Assembly: GCF_963678635.1 (NCBI RefSeq)
Contig: NC_087069.1
Location: forward strand, 39,331,076 to 39,395,075
Length of the DNA stretch: 64,000 nucleotides
Source of the DNA: Symsagittifera roscoffensis
Taxonomy: Eukaryota > Xenacoelomorpha > Acoela > Convolutidae
Direction: 5' to 3'
Shown here: one piece after another, positions 33,825-45,739 of the stretch
Layout of the letters: every line of letters starts with the position of its first letter
Position numbering within the stretch: the stretch's first letter is position 1
Program-made: the position numbers and the translations under genes
Notes under the pieces: model-generated
Databases searched by the model: none
What the model saw: only the letters and a program-made list of their open reading frames with translations
What the model was told of the DNA's origin: nothing

Positions 33825-34172
33825 TCAATCGAAAAGCTGTCGAGAAAGCTTCAGGTTCGCACGAGGTTGTGGTGGTTGTTGTGGAGCTGGAGGTGTCATT
33901 GTTTCTGAGAAGCCCTCATCTTTATCTATTATGATGGAGTTTTCGGCTGATCCCATCTCCTCCCAAGGAAATATGAAGTCGTCGACTAGTTGGGCCACAT
34001 ATCTAGAACCAGAAAGGTTGGGGTAGTTCAATCCCACATGCTCAGGCACTTCCTCCATCGTTTGCTTTTCTCCGAGTTGGTTCTCTGTCATGGGTACTAG
34101 CGTCATATGATGTTCGTTTAAATCCCTTCGCAGTACCTCGACCATGTGCCACACTTGAATTGGGATGTCCAT
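33825..34172 (-). CDS. Array ORF b, unit 3, intact 115 residues
   Basis: Starts MDIPIQVWHMVEVLRRDLNE and continues with MTENQLGEKQTMEEVPEHVG, LNYPNLSGSRYVAQLVDDF and IFPWEEMGSAENSIIID. It closes with a Pro/Gln segment (TPPAPQQPPQPR) and stops at 33825. Upstream of the ATG the frame is closed by TGA, so this ATG is the likely start unless an exon precedes it. Acidic, with a hydrophobic-aromatic core (VDDFxFPWEEM) reminiscent of short activation or docking motifs. No family is recognised. Unit 4 has a shortened intact version. Confidence 0.4.
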   Translation of the reverse strand: MDIPIQVWHMVEVLRRDLNEHHMTLVPMTENQLGEKQTMEEVPEHVGLNYPNLSGSRYVAQLVDDFIFPWEEMGSAENSIIIDKDEGFSETMTPPAPQQPPQPRANLKLSRQLFD

Positions 34173-34794
34173 TCGAGGATAACTTCAAAGCAAATCTCTG
34201 GAAATTCGATTCCAAAGCTGGTCAAGCCAGATTTTGACCTTTAAAAATCCTTAAGGAAATGAAGGAATAAAGAATTTCGCTGGGGAGTTTTAGAGCTAGG
34301 ATATCTGAGGAAACGTCAGACGAAACAAAAAATTTAACGAAATTTGACATAAAAAATTAACCAACTATCATTGATTTTCCAACACTTGTTCAAAAAATTT
34401 TAAAAAAAACTTATTTACTTGATTTTTTATCTAAAGTTTAGTCAATTTTGCGTTATTTGAACAAAATTGAAATAAGATTGTAGTTTTAGTTGAAAAACTT
34501 GTCGACGTTTGCTGAATTTCTGTATTTCATTGGTTTTTTTTCAATTTTTTTGTCATAATTTGAGGTTTTGATTTGCTTCAAGAGTTTCCTTAAAACAAAT
34601 CAGACTCTAGATAGGGGAACAACGTTTTATTCTGATTGTTATTACAAAATAAGGTGAAAATGATACAACAATTCAAGTTTTTTCAAGTTTCTTTGTTTAT
34701 TTCAGTAAGAAATATATTTCTATCAAAAGCGTTTTGAATGTCTGAAATGACATTCATCAGATTTTAAATTCGAACTACTACAAAAAACAAAAAG

Positions 34795-35333
34795 AGTGGT
34801 GGACAGACGACGTTGATGGAGATTGTTTTAATTTTGCCTTGTATAGAAACACAGAAAATTCAATAATTTGTTAAAAAGATGGAGAGAGGTTTCAGAAAAG
34901 AAGACTACTGCCAGATTTTGCAACAAGGTTTTAATGAGAAGAGTACCTCAGATTGAGTGGTTATTCAGTAAAGAACAGAACAATGCAAGCGCCTATGAAA
35001 CAAAATTTGAAGACAAAGAACATCAATACAATTACTTTTTCGAATTTAATACAAATACGAAATCTATGATTGTCAGAATATATTTCAATCGATTATCCAA
35101 AATTAAAAGACTTCCTGTTGTTTATACTACAAAATACCAAGAAGAAAACAATAAAAATGTATGTTTTGCTACTTTTTTTTCACTGCTTAGAAATAGAAGA
35201 TATTAAAAAAATTTTAACCAAATTTCCAAAAATTGAGTTGAGTATCAAAAAAGTTATAAAAACAGACAAAAAATCTAATTTTTTTCTTTTTGGTGTCAAA
35301 TGTAAATGTTATTTATGTTAGAAAATTCAATAA
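34795..35333 (+). pseudogene. Array ORF c, unit 3, nearly full length
   Basis: WWTDDVDGDCFNFALYRNTE opens the segment. A one-base shift near 34865 leads into LLKRWREVSEKKTTARFCNK, then YNYFFEFNTNTKSMIVRIYF and VVYTTKYQEENNKNVCFATF. A second shift near 35180 leads to HCLEIEDIKKILTKFPKIEL and KCKCYLC-stop. It is the best guide to the ancestral protein. Confidence 0.45.
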
Positions 35334-35833
35334 AATTGATTGATTGAGAAGTTTTATAAAAATAGTTTTTTTTCTGATCTGAAAACATTTTAAAATCTGT
35401 GAATACTTCATTCAGATTGGTTAATACCACAAATATTAACTGTGAAGGAATCCTCGATTCTGATTGTCTGATATCAATTTTGTGAAAAACCCCATTTTGA
35501 GTAAAAGCTCCGTTTTGATTGATTGATATCAAAAAAGAAGAAAATTTCCTTATTGGTAATGCTCGATTCTGATTGCTTGATATCAAAACTTTTAAAAACT
35601 CCATGGTTAGATTGAATGTTTTTTATTTCAGCTTGGCCAAATATCATCCTACTTAGCCCAGCTGAACTTTGGCCATTCTGATTTTCTTTTTTGTTAAAAA
35701 AAACTGGTCAAGAAAGTTGCTGTTTGTATTTACATTTTTTCGTTTTTTTGAGGATATTCAACTATTTTTATCTAAAAAATTGGGACATTCTAAGTCTCCC
35801 ATTTAACTTCAAGTTCTTTCTTTACTTATAGAG

Positions 35834-36070
35834 ATGCCGTCACTGAAGAGAAATGAAGGAGTTGCATGTCTTGAATGTAGCAGAGAATACACTCGCTTTC
35901 ACGCATTAAGACATCGTAAGCACTGTGGCGTTTTAAAGCGTTCGAACTGTAACTTTTATACAAATAGCAGTGAGGAACTCACTAATTATTTCAAGAAGAA
36001 GCGTTCTTCTTGTCAGCAAAATGTTAGATTTTGTGCTCAGCAGTCTCCAAACACACTGAATTCTTACTGA
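35834..36070 (+). CDS. Array ORF f, unit 3
   Basis: 78 codons, MPSLKRNEGVACLECSREYT to QQSPNTLNSY. Differs from unit 1 at a handful of residues. Same C-x2-C...H-x2-H-C arrangement and the same upstream CCAAT block (35415-35580) and hairpin region. Confidence 0.45.
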   Translation: MPSLKRNEGVACLECSREYTRFHALRHRKHCGVLKRSNCNFYTNSSEELTNYFKKKRSSCQQNVRFCAQQSPNTLNSY

Positions 36071-36479
36071 ATTTGAAAAATCTGTACATTTGTGATAAAT
36101 TTGAAAAAGTTCTAGAAAAAAAAATTAACCTTAATTCACTCATCTAAATTCACCTTAAATTTTTTGATCTACATTCCTAATCAGTCTTTTATTTTTTTAT
36201 TCAAAGTTCTGATTGAAGATAAAACCAGCAACAATCGAGGTCAAATTGTCCTGAATTTTTCAATGCATATCAATCCGAAATTTTTTAATTTATAGTAAAC
36301 ACTTCATTGGTAGCAAGCTTGCGGAGTTCTTGTTGCGATGATTTTGTAGTAAGAGTGCATAAAATACGCTAATGAGTGTTGAAATATTTATTGAAATTTT
36401 GTAAAAAATTTTATTTTTACAAAACATCGACTAATTGAAAGGTTTTGCCTAGTTACCATTTTAAATTTTTACTTGTTTA

Positions 36480-36797
36480 GTGCTTGTGAAACTATTCATA
36501 GAAAAGTGCGTTTTTAAGCAGATAATGGAAGTTGATTTACTTAGAATTATGGTTTTCTACTGCTTTCTTACAATTTCAGAGAAGAAATTGATAACTTACC
36601 TGGAAAAGATGAAAAAATGTATGTTTTCTCTAACCTTTGAAAATTTCAAGATAAAATTATACATCATTCTCAACCAAAAATTTACTTCAATATATAAACT
36701 CAGATTTGAAACAGCAATATACAGTTATCAGCTTGAGAAAAAATTTGAAGATTTTTTGCAAAGGAATTATGGTAATAATTCGGCTTCGGATTACTGA
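36480..36797 (+). CDS. Module g ORF, unit 3
   Basis: 105 codons including ITYLEKMKKCMFSLTFENFK, then YIILNQKFTSIYKLRFETAI and KKFEDFLQRNYG. A possible acceptor (acaatttcag, about 36580) precedes the well-kept part. In units 1, 2 and 4 the same protein sequence is readable but carries one or two stops. Lys/Phe-rich; no domain recognised. Confidence 0.3.
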   Translation: MLVKLFIEKCVFKQIMEVDLLRIMVFYCFLTISEKKLITYLEKMKKCMFSLTFENFKIKLYIILNQKFTSIYKLRFETAIYSYQLEKKFEDFLQRNYGNNSASDY

Positions 36798-37196
36798 AAA
36801 TTTTGAAATGATACATTTTTTCATTCATTTTCAATTTTCAAATTGTATTTTGTTCAAACTAAATTAAGTTGGAAGATAGTAGATGAAGTAGAAATTGAGA
36901 AAATGCTAAATTTAGTTAGAAAATCAATTTAGTTCATAATGAGTTTTGGGATAGTTTTACCAAAAATTAGCTTATTCATCATATCTTGAGAAAAAATCCA
37001 GCTACAAAAATCTCAAAGATTTGTAATTTGATAAATTAGGTATCAATTGATAAATTAGTTTAATTTATATGAAAATTTAGATGTTTTGAAGATATTTTAA
37101 GTGAGGTAAGCTAAACGACGACATCTTTTGAACATCTTCAGCTGATTCTTGAAGCATAAATAAAAAATTTGCTTTCAAGATCTATATTTTATTATT

Positions 37197-37409
37197 TTGA
37201 ATAAAATAAAAACAAGAAGAATTGGTGAAGAAAAATTTTTACAGAAAATAATTTGGAGGTTACTAAAAACTTCTAAACAAACTAATACTTTAGCAGACTC
37301 AGATTTAGGATCTCTTGATTGTATGAAAGTTAACATGAAAAATTCAATTAGACACACAGTAAAGATTTTGTTCTGGTTAGCTTCAATTTTTTTTCAATCA
37401 AAAAGTTAG
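37197..37409 (+). CDS. Module h ORF, unit 3
   Basis: 70 codons, MNKIKTRRIGEEKFLQKIIW to SIFFQSKS. Nearly identical ORFs lie at 41770-41994, 44737-44949 and 47699-47911. The minus strand is also open over the same bases, so coding status is doubtful. Confidence 0.25.
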   Translation: MNKIKTRRIGEEKFLQKIIWRLLKTSKQTNTLADSDLGSLDCMKVNMKNSIRHTVKILFWLASIFFQSKS

Positions 37410-38492
37410 AAAAATTATAGAGTATTTTTTGCTTATTAAATTTCGCAAAATTATTCAATGGTTACAGTTTAGCCCTTTATTTCCTTTTTTCAGCCAATTT
37501 TTGCGAAAAGCGTTTTTTTAGAAGTTTGCTGAAGTTAGGAACTAGCTTCCCGTGCGTATTTCTTCTTCCGAAGGTTTTCAGATTATAATCAATAGAGCTG
37601 CCTTAAATTTGTTCTAAAAACTCAACGTAAAAGCACACAATTTTTTTCTCAATCTTTACATTTGCTTTTGTATGCTATAATTAGAACCATTTGTTTCTCA
37701 CTTGAATTTTTGAGAAAACTCCCGACAAAAATCAAGAATAAAAAGTAATTTACTAATTATTTTGCAAGAAAAATGATAGTTAATGATCTCAAAAATTTTT
37801 TTTTGCTTGAATATTTACTGTAGCAACTCAGTAAGGGAACCTAAAGAAAAACAGGTAAAAGTTACATAGTAATAATCAGACGCTAGAAGTTCTAATTTTA
37901 ACTCTGCCAGCAAAGTGTTTGTTCAATAGATACTATTTTCCTCTTAAATTCCCAGTTCTGACTCAGTTTTGCAAAAATTGGTTTTCTAAATAAATAAACC
38001 TTGAAAAACAATTCAAAATTAAAATTTATTACAGTACAATAAAAAAATATTGTGCGAAAAGTGTTTCAATTTTTTTGACAAGATCCGAAACGTGTTTCAA
38101 TTTTCTTCAACATTTTGTAAAAAATGTTTCATTTTTTCGATAAAAAGCAAAAACTGATTCAATTTTTTGGAGAAAGTGCCAAGAATGTTTCAATTTTTTT
38201 TACAACACGCAAAAAGTGGTTCACTTTTTTTCAAATGCGGAAACGTGTTTCAATTTTTTGGGCAAGCTGCAAAAAAACCATCAGAACTTTTTATTTGTCT
38301 GTAATTTTTTTGGTGTTTTTTTCCGATTTGTGTGCAAATTTGGAACGCCAAAATAGGTTGTATTCTAATTTTTCTAGTTTTTCAATGATTTAACCTGAAC
38401 TTCTTATCTATTTTCATAATCAAAGAAAAATTGAAGAAATTATTTAATTCCAAATAACGAAGTAAAAATCAAACAATTATTTTCAAAAATGT

Positions 38493-38810
38493 TCAATCAA
38501 AAAGCTGTCGAGAGTGCTGGAGGTTCTCTATAGAACGCAGTGCCGGACGAGGTTGTAGTGGTTGTTGTGGAGCTGGAGGTGTCATTGTTTCTGAGAAGCC
38601 CTCATCTTTATCTATTATGATGGAGTTTTCGACTGATCCCATCTCCTCCCAAGGAAATAGGAAGTCGTCGACTGGTTGGGCCACATATCTAGAACCAGGA
38701 ATGTTGGGGTAGTTCAATCCCACATGCTCAGGCACTTCCTCCATCGTTTGCTTTTCTCCAATTTGGTTCACTGTCATGGGTACTGTCTGATTCCAAACCT
38801 GGTCAAGCAA
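38493..38810 (-). CDS. Array ORF b, unit 4, internally shortened
   Basis: Starts MLDQVWNQTVPMTVNQIGEK and rejoins the unit 3 sequence (MEEVPEHVGLNYPN, FLFPWEEMGSVENSIIIDKD, TPPAPQQPLQPR). A deletion removes about 100 bp corresponding to the unit 3 N-terminal half. The frame is otherwise open, with GGA rather than TGA after PWEEM. Confidence 0.4.
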   Translation of the reverse strand: MLDQVWNQTVPMTVNQIGEKQTMEEVPEHVGLNYPNIPGSRYVAQPVDDFLFPWEEMGSVENSIIIDKDEGFSETMTPPAPQQPLQPRPALRSIENLQHSRQLFD

Positions 38811-39382
38811 GATTTTGACCTTTGAAAATACTTAAGGAAATGAAGGAATAAAGAATCTTGCTGGTGAGTTTTAGAGCTAGAATATCTGAGGAAACGTCAG
38901 ACGAAACATAAAATTTAATCGAAGTTGACACAAAACATTAACCATCTATCATTGATTTTCCAATACTTGTTCGAAAAATTACAAAAAACCTATTCACTTG
39001 ATTTTTCATCTAAAGCTAAGTAAGTTTTGCCTTATTTGGGCAAAATTACAAATAAAAATGTAATTTTAGTTGAAATGCATGCCGACATTTGTTGAGTTTC
39101 TGGATTTCATTGGTTATTTTCAATTCTTTTGTCTTAATTTGAGGTTTTGATTTGCTTCAAGAGTTTCCTAAAAACAAATCAGACTCTAGATAGGAATAAA
39201 GCTATTTATGCTGATTGTTATTACAAAATAAGGTAAAAATGATACAACAATTCAAGTTTTTTCAAGTTTCTTTGTTTATTTCAGAAAAAAGTATGTTTCT
39301 ATCAAGAGCGTTTTGAATGTCTGAATTGAACATTCATCAAATTTTAAGTTCGTACTTCTACAAAAAAAACCACAAAAGTGCT

Positions 39383-39890
39383 GGACAGATGACGTTGATG
39401 GAGATTGTTTTAATTTTAGCTTGTATAGAAACACAGAAATTTCAATAACTTTGTTAAAAAGATGGAGAGAGATTACAGAAAAGAAGAGTACTGCCAGACT
39501 TTTCAACAATGTTTCAATTAGAAGAGTAACTCGGATTGAAAGGTCATTCAGTAAAGAACAGAACATTGGAAGCGCCTATGAAAAAAAATTGAAGACAAGG
39601 AACATCAATTCAATTACTTTCTTGAATTTAATACAAATACGAAATCTGTCAGAATGTATTTTAACCGATTATCCAAAATTAAAATACTTCCTGTTGTTTA
39701 TACTACAAAATACAAAGAAAGAAAACAAAATAAAGTAAATTTTGCTCTTTTCTTTTTTCACTGGTTAGAAATTGAAAAAATTTAAAAAATTTTAATCAAA
39801 TTTTCAAAAGTTGAGTTGAGTATCAAAAAAGTATTTTGAAACAGACAAGAAATTTCATTTATCTCACTTTGGGGTCAAACTTAAATGTTA
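39383..39890 (+). pseudogene. Array ORF c, unit 4, frameshifted
   Basis: CWTDDVDGDCFNFSLYRNTE and LLKRWREITEKKSTARLF are in one frame. A shift near 39590 ('gaaaaaaaattg') separates the rest (NRLSKIKIL.. in another frame). Confidence 0.45.
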
Positions 39891-40410
39891 TTTATGTTAG
39901 AAAAGTTCAATAAAAATGATTGATTGAGAAGTTTTTAAAAAATAGTTTTGTTCTAATCTGAAAACATTTTAATATCTGTGAATACTTCACTCTGATTGGT
40001 TAATACCACAAATGTTAACTGTGAAGGAATCTTCGATTCTGATTGTTTGATATCATATTTGTGAAAAACTCCATTTCAAATAAAAGCTCCATTTTGATTG
40101 GTTGATATCAAAAAAGACGAAAATTTCTTTGTAGGTAATGCTCGATTCTGATTGGTTGATATCAAAACTTTTAAAAATTCTATGGTTAGATTGAATATTT
40201 TTTATTTCAGCTTGGCCGAGTATCGTCCTATTTAGCCAAGCTGAAGTTTGGCCAATCTGATTTTCTTTCTCGTTAAAAAAAATTGGTCCAGAAAGTTGCT
40301 GTTTGTATTTACATTTTTTCGTTTTTTGAGGCTATTCAACTATTTTTATCTAAAATTTGGGACATTGTAAGTGTCCCATTTAACTTCAAGTTCTTTTTTA
40401 ACTTATCGAG

Positions 40411-40671
40411 ATGCCGTCACTGAAGAGAATTGAAAGAGTTGCATGTCTTGAATGTAGCAGAGAATACACTCGCTTTCACGCATTAAGACATCGTAAGCAC
40501 TGTGGCGTTTCAAAGCGTTCGAACTGTAACTTTTATACAAATAGCAGCAAGGAACTCACTAATCATATCAAGAAGAAGCGTTCTTCTTGTCAACAAAATG
40601 TCAGATTTTGGGCCCAGCAGTCTCCAAACACACTGAATTTTTTTGAATTTGAAAAATCTTTACAATTGTGA
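40411..40671 (+). CDS. Array ORF f, unit 4, extended
   Basis: 86 codons, MPSLKRIERVACLECSREYT to FEFEKSLQL. One missing base near the stop seen in units 1 and 3 extends the frame by about eight residues. The Cys/His positions are conserved. Confidence 0.45.
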   Translation: MPSLKRIERVACLECSREYTRFHALRHRKHCGVSKRSNCNFYTNSSKELTNHIKKKRSSCQQNVRFWAQQSPNTLNFFEFEKSLQL

Positions 40672-41769
40672 TAAGTTTGAAAAAGTTCTAGTAAAGTTTA
40701 ATACTAATTCATTCACCTAAATTCTCCTTAAATTTTTTGATCTTCATTCCTAATCAGTCTTTTTTTTATTCAAAGTTTTGATTGAAGATAAAACCAGCTT
40801 CAATTGAGATCAAACTGTCCCGAAGTTTTCAATGCAAATCAATCCGAAAATTTTTAAACTACAGTAGAAACTTCATTGGTTGCAAGCTTGCGGAGATTTT
40901 GTTGCGATTTATTTGTAGTAAGAGTGCAGAACATACGCTAATGAGTGGTGAAGTGTTTAATGAAAAATTGTAAAAAAAACTTAATTTTACAAAACATCGA
41001 CGAATTGAAAGGTTTTGCCTAGTTACCATTTTAATTTTTTCCTTGTTTAGTGCTTGTAAAATTATTCATAGAGTAGTGCGCTTTTAAGCAGATAATGGAT
41101 GTTGATTTACTTAGAATTATGGTTTTCTAATGATTTTTTTTACAATTTCAGAAAAAAAAGGATAACTTACCTGGAAAAAATGAAAAAATGTATGTTTTCT
41201 CTAACCTTTCAAATTTTCAAGGTATTAATATACATCATTTTCAACCAAAATTTTGCTTCAATATAGAAACTCAGATTTGAAACAGCACTATACAAATATT
41301 AGCTTGGGAAAATTTTTGAAGATTGTTTGCAAAGGATTATGGTATGAATTCGGCTTTGGATTACTGAATTTTTTTGAAATGATACATTTTTTCGTTCATT
41401 TTCAATTTTCAAATTGTATTTTGTTCAAACTGAATTAAGTTGGAAGATAGTAGATGAAGTAGAAACTGAGAAAAGTCCTATTTTAGTTAGAAAATCAATT
41501 TAATTCATAATGAGTTTTGGGATAGTTTTACTAAAAATTAGCTTATTCATCATATCTTGAGAAAAAATCCAACTACAAAAATCTCAAAGATTTATATTTT
41601 GATATGTTAGGTATCAATTGATAAATTAGGTAAATTTATATGAAAATTCAGATGTTTTGAAGATTTTTTAAGTGAGGTAAGCTAAACGACGACATCGTTT
41701 GGACATCTTCAGCTGATACATGAAGCATAAATAAAAAAAAATTGCTTTCAAGATCTATATTTCATTATT

Positions 41770-41994
41770 TTGAATAAAATAAAAACAAGAAGAATTGGTG
41801 AAGAAAAATTTTTAAAGAAAATAGTTTGGAGGTTACTAAAAACTTCTAAACAAACTAATACTTTAGCAGACTCAGATTTAGGATCTCTTGATTGTATGAA
41901 ATTTAACATGAAAAATTCAATTAGACACACAGTAAAGATTTTGTTCTGGTTAGCTTCAATTTTTTTTTCAATCAAAAGGTTAGGAAAATTATAG
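41770..41994 (+). CDS. Module h ORF, unit 4
   Basis: Same 70-residue sequence as at 37197 with K for Q at residue 16 and a different C-terminus (FFSIKRLGKL) from an indel in a T-run. Confidence 0.25.
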   Translation: MNKIKTRRIGEEKFLKKIVWRLLKTSKQTNTLADSDLGSLDCMKFNMKNSIRHTVKILFWLASIFFSIKRLGKL

Positions 41995-42116
41995 AGTTTT
42001 TTGCTTTTTAAATTTCGCAAAAATATTCAATAGTTACAGTTTACCTCTTTATTTCTTTTTTCAACCAATTTTTAAAGAACCGTTTTTTATAGAAGTTTGC
42101 AGAAGTTAGGAACTAG

Positions 42117-42363
42117 GTTCAGTGGTGCAGTGGAGCAGTGGTGAAGTGGTTACGTCTCCGCCTCTCAATCGAGAAGTCGGATATTCGAGGCCCACCATGA
42201 TCCGTGCTCGTTGCTTGAGGCTGAGGCAACATTACCGAGCCCAGAAAAATAACAAAAAAAAATTGCATGTAGCTCTTTAGAAGGGGCACAACAGCGGTTC
42301 ACCGTGATGAGCTGTACAGCTCGTATCTTAGTCATATCCCTCGTGGATGAGTGATCCTAAAAG
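42117..42363 (+). mobile_element. tRNA-derived SINE, copy 1
   Basis: Box A tggtgaagtgg (42139-42149) fits the Pol III consensus TRGYNNANNNGG. A B-box-like ttcgaggcc follows at 42184-42192, 35 bases on, the spacing expected of a tRNA head. A non-tRNA body follows ('agctgtacagctcgtatctt', 'ccctcgtggatga'). The element lies between 'aggaactag' and 'tttccttgcg'. The matching sites at about 32920 and 37540 read aggaactagcttcccgtgcg without it. No clear target-site duplication. Confidence 0.75.
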
Positions 42364-42784
42364 TTTCCTTGCGTGTTTCTACTGCCGAAGGTTTTCAGAT
42401 TATAATTAATAGAGCTGCTCTAAATTCGTTCTTAAACTCAAAATATATGTTTATATTCCCAATTTTTACATTCGCTTTCGTATGCTATAATTAGGACCAA
42501 TTGTTTCGCACTTGAATTTTTGAGAAAACTGCCGACAAAAATCAAGAATAAAAAGCAATTTACTACTTATTTTGCAAGAAAAGTGATAGTTAAGGATCTC
42601 AAATAAATTATTTTGCTTTAATATTTACTGTAGCAACTGTATAAAAGATCTTACAGAAAAACTTGTAAAAGTTACATAGTAATAATCAGACGTTTGCAGT
42701 TCTAATTTTACCACTGCCAGCAAATTGTTTGTTCAATGGATACTATTTTCCTCCTAAATTCCCCAGTTCTGACCCAATTTTAAA

Positions 42785-44240
42785 AAGTAAAATCAATAGC
42801 GGAAACATGTAATACGGAGAAAGCAAAAAAATTTTTAAAACATAATACATTTCAACGGAAAAATCTTGGAAATTTTGTTGTAAAAGCAACAGAGGGATAA
42901 CCATCAGCTATGAAGAAGATTTTGTTGAACTTCATCCAATATCTTATATACTCTTCAGAAAAAATTATCCCACTTATAGTCAATTTTAGCAGTAAAATGT
43001 TCATTTTCATCCTTGAAACATGTTATTATTAACGTGAAAAGTTGCAATTTTTATACAAATTTGGATTAATCATTGAGGTTAAAAATGGAAAGTTTCGGAT
43101 AGATTTGATTAATTTTTTGTTTACTTTCTCAAAAATTCGGATTAGTATCAATATTTTACCGAGAAATTGGAAGTTTCCGTTTTGTTTCAGCTAATATGAG
43201 CTTTTTTTTTAGTGTTCAGATTAATATATAACCCGAATTTTAGCTCAATTTAGGGTAAATTTTAATAGTATTTTAGTAATTTGAGAGAAAATTGTGGAAA
43301 AATCCATAATTTCAATCAAAATTTGGTATCATTGTCTCAACATGATTACAACTAAAATACAACTTGGGTTTAACCTTAAGCTTTGTATGAAATATAACAA
43401 TTATATTTTACAGTTAGGTCTAAAGCGACAAAAAAAATAACAAAAACCTGAGATTTCTGCAATTTTTTCCAAAAAAGTGAAAATTTTGCAATTTTTTTCC
43501 AAAGAACATTGTTTCTCTTCGAAATTTCAATAGATTTCAGTATAGCTGTAGATTATTACTCATAGTTTCAAATCGATACAACAATAAACAAAACATCTAA
43601 ATTGTAGAAGCGAGAAACGCGAATATCGGCAAAATCGGGCGTCAACAAATTTCTGAAATTTACCATCTTACCATCTCAAACTCTGAAAAATATAGCCAAT
43701 CTTAAAACGATGGAAATTCTATTCTCACATTACTTACCAAGGATATTTACCAGTTAGGTAACGCACGGCGAAATTTTAGCAAAAAAACTAAAACTTTTTA
43801 CCTAAAATCCAAAAAATACCGTTTTGCATACCATTCTCTTACCATCAGACTCAAACCTTACCCCTTACTATCTTAATACATTGGGAAACCTATTCCCTGT
43901 CTTAATGAGTTCTTAGTTCCCTACAATGAATTTCTAATCCTTATACATAGGGAAATCTATGCGCTTTGCTAATACTTGGGAATTTCGGGCGCCGAAAAAT
44001 ACTTACCATCTGAAACTTACCATCTGAAACCTGGTATCTTAATACTTTGGAACCTATTCCCTATCTTAATATATTGGGAAATCTATTCCCTATGTTAATA
44101 CATATGGTGATGACCGATTACTCTATAGCCTATGTTAATACATGGAGGTCATCACCCCACCCCCTCCCCCCGGCTGAATCTACCCGACATATACTACTCA
44201 ATTGTATCAGAGTCATGTTGTAACTTATTTGAGTTTCAAT
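42785..44240. repeat. Array module j, copy 1
   Basis: About 1.45 kb without ORFs, repeated at 45740-47210 and 48715-50170. Its 3' third is rich in short repeats: 'cttaccatc(t/a)', and 'ttaata(ca)(t)tgggaaa(c/t)ctattcc' three to four times. It ends with an inverted pair ggtgatgacc (44106) / ggtcatcacc (44147) and the C-rich cccctccccccggctgaa. Confidence 0.75.
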
Positions 44241-44736
44241 GGTTTTGTGTTTTTTTCTATTTAAAATTTTTTTGAGTGAGATGCAAAGGATTTATGCAAA
44301 AGATTTATGGTATGAATTCGGCTTCGGATTACTGAAATTTTTTGAAATGATACATTTTTTTCATTCATTTTCAATTTTCAAATTGTATTTTGTTCAAACT
44401 AAATTAAGTTGGAAGATAGTAGATGAAGTAGAAATTGAGAAAATGCTAAATTTAGTTAGAAAATCAATTTAGTTCATAATGAGTTTTGGGATAGTTTTAC
44501 CAAAAATTAGCTTATTCATCATATCTTGAGAAAAAATCCAGCTACAAAAATCTCAAAGATTTGTAATTTGATAAATTAGGTATCAATTGATAAATTAGTT
44601 TAATTTATATGAAAATTTAGATGTTTTGAAGATATTTTAAGTGAGGTAAGCTGAACGACGACATCTTTTGAACATCTTCAGCTGATTCTTGAAGCATAAA
44701 TAAAAAATTTGCTTTCAAGATCTATATTTTATTATT

Positions 44737-44949
44737 TTGAATAAAATAAAAACAAGAAGAATTGGTGAAGAAAAATTTTTACAGAAAATAATTTGGAGGT
44801 TACTAAAAACTTCTATACAAACTAATACTTTTGCAGACTCAGATTTAGGATCTCTTGATTGTATGAAATTTAACATGAAAAATTCAATTAGACACACAGT
44901 AAAGATTTTGTTCTGGTTAGCTTCAATTTTTTTTCAATCAAAAAGTTAG
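44737..44949 (+). CDS. Module h ORF, unit 5
   Basis: 70 codons, differing from 37197 by I for K in KTSIQTNT and F for L in TFADSDL. Function unknown, coding status doubtful. Confidence 0.25.
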   Translation: MNKIKTRRIGEEKFLQKIIWRLLKTSIQTNTFADSDLGSLDCMKFNMKNSIRHTVKILFWLASIFFQSKS

Positions 44950-45083
44950 GAAAATTATAGAGTTTTTTTGCTTTTTAAATTTCGCAAAAATATTCAATTG
45001 TTACAGTTTAATTCTTTATTTCTTTTTTCAACCAATTTTTAAAGAACCGTTTTTTATAGAAGTTTGCAGAAGTTAGGAACTAG

Positions 45084-45322
45084 GTTCAGTGGTGCAGTGG
45101 TGAAGTGGTTACGTCTCCGCCTCTCAATCGAGAAGTCGGATATTCGAGGCCCACCATGATCCGTGCTCGTTGCTTGAGGGTGAGGCAACATTACCCAGCC
45201 CAGAAAAATAACAAAAAAAAATTGCATGTAGCTCTTTAGAAGGGGCACAACAGCGGTTCGCCGTGATGAGCTGTACAGCTCGTATCTTAGTCATATCCCT
45301 CGTGGATGAATGATCCTAAAGG
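45084..45322 (+). mobile_element. tRNA-derived SINE, copy 2
   Basis: Same insertion as copy 1, at the same position within the unit. It lacks 8 bp of the duplicated 'gcagtgga' leader and has a few substitutions. Confidence 0.75.
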
Positions 45323-45739
45323 TTTCCTTGCGTATTTCTACTGCCGAAGGTTTTCAGATTATAATTAATAGAGCTGCTCTAAATTCGTTCTTAAACTCAA
45401 AATATATGTTTATATTCCCAATCTTTACATTCGTTTTCGTATGCTATAATTAGGACCAATTGTTTTGCACTTGAATTTTTGAGAAAACTCCCGACAAAAA
45501 TCAAGAATAAAAAGCAATTAACTAATTATTTTGCAAGAAAAGTGATATTTAAGGATCTCAAAAAAATTATTTTGCTTTAATATTTACTGTAGCAACTGAA
45601 TAAAGGATCTTAAAGAAAAACTTGTAAAAATTACATAGTAATAATCAGACGTTAGCAGTTTTAATTTTACCTCTGCCAGCAAATTGTTCGTTCAATGGAT
45701 ACTATTTTCCTCCTAAATTCCCCAGTTCTGACTCAATTT

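Noticed and set aside
42117-42200. Functional tRNA gene
   Set aside because: The A box is good, but the anticodon stem and acceptor stem do not close properly, and the tRNA-like part continues into a SINE body.
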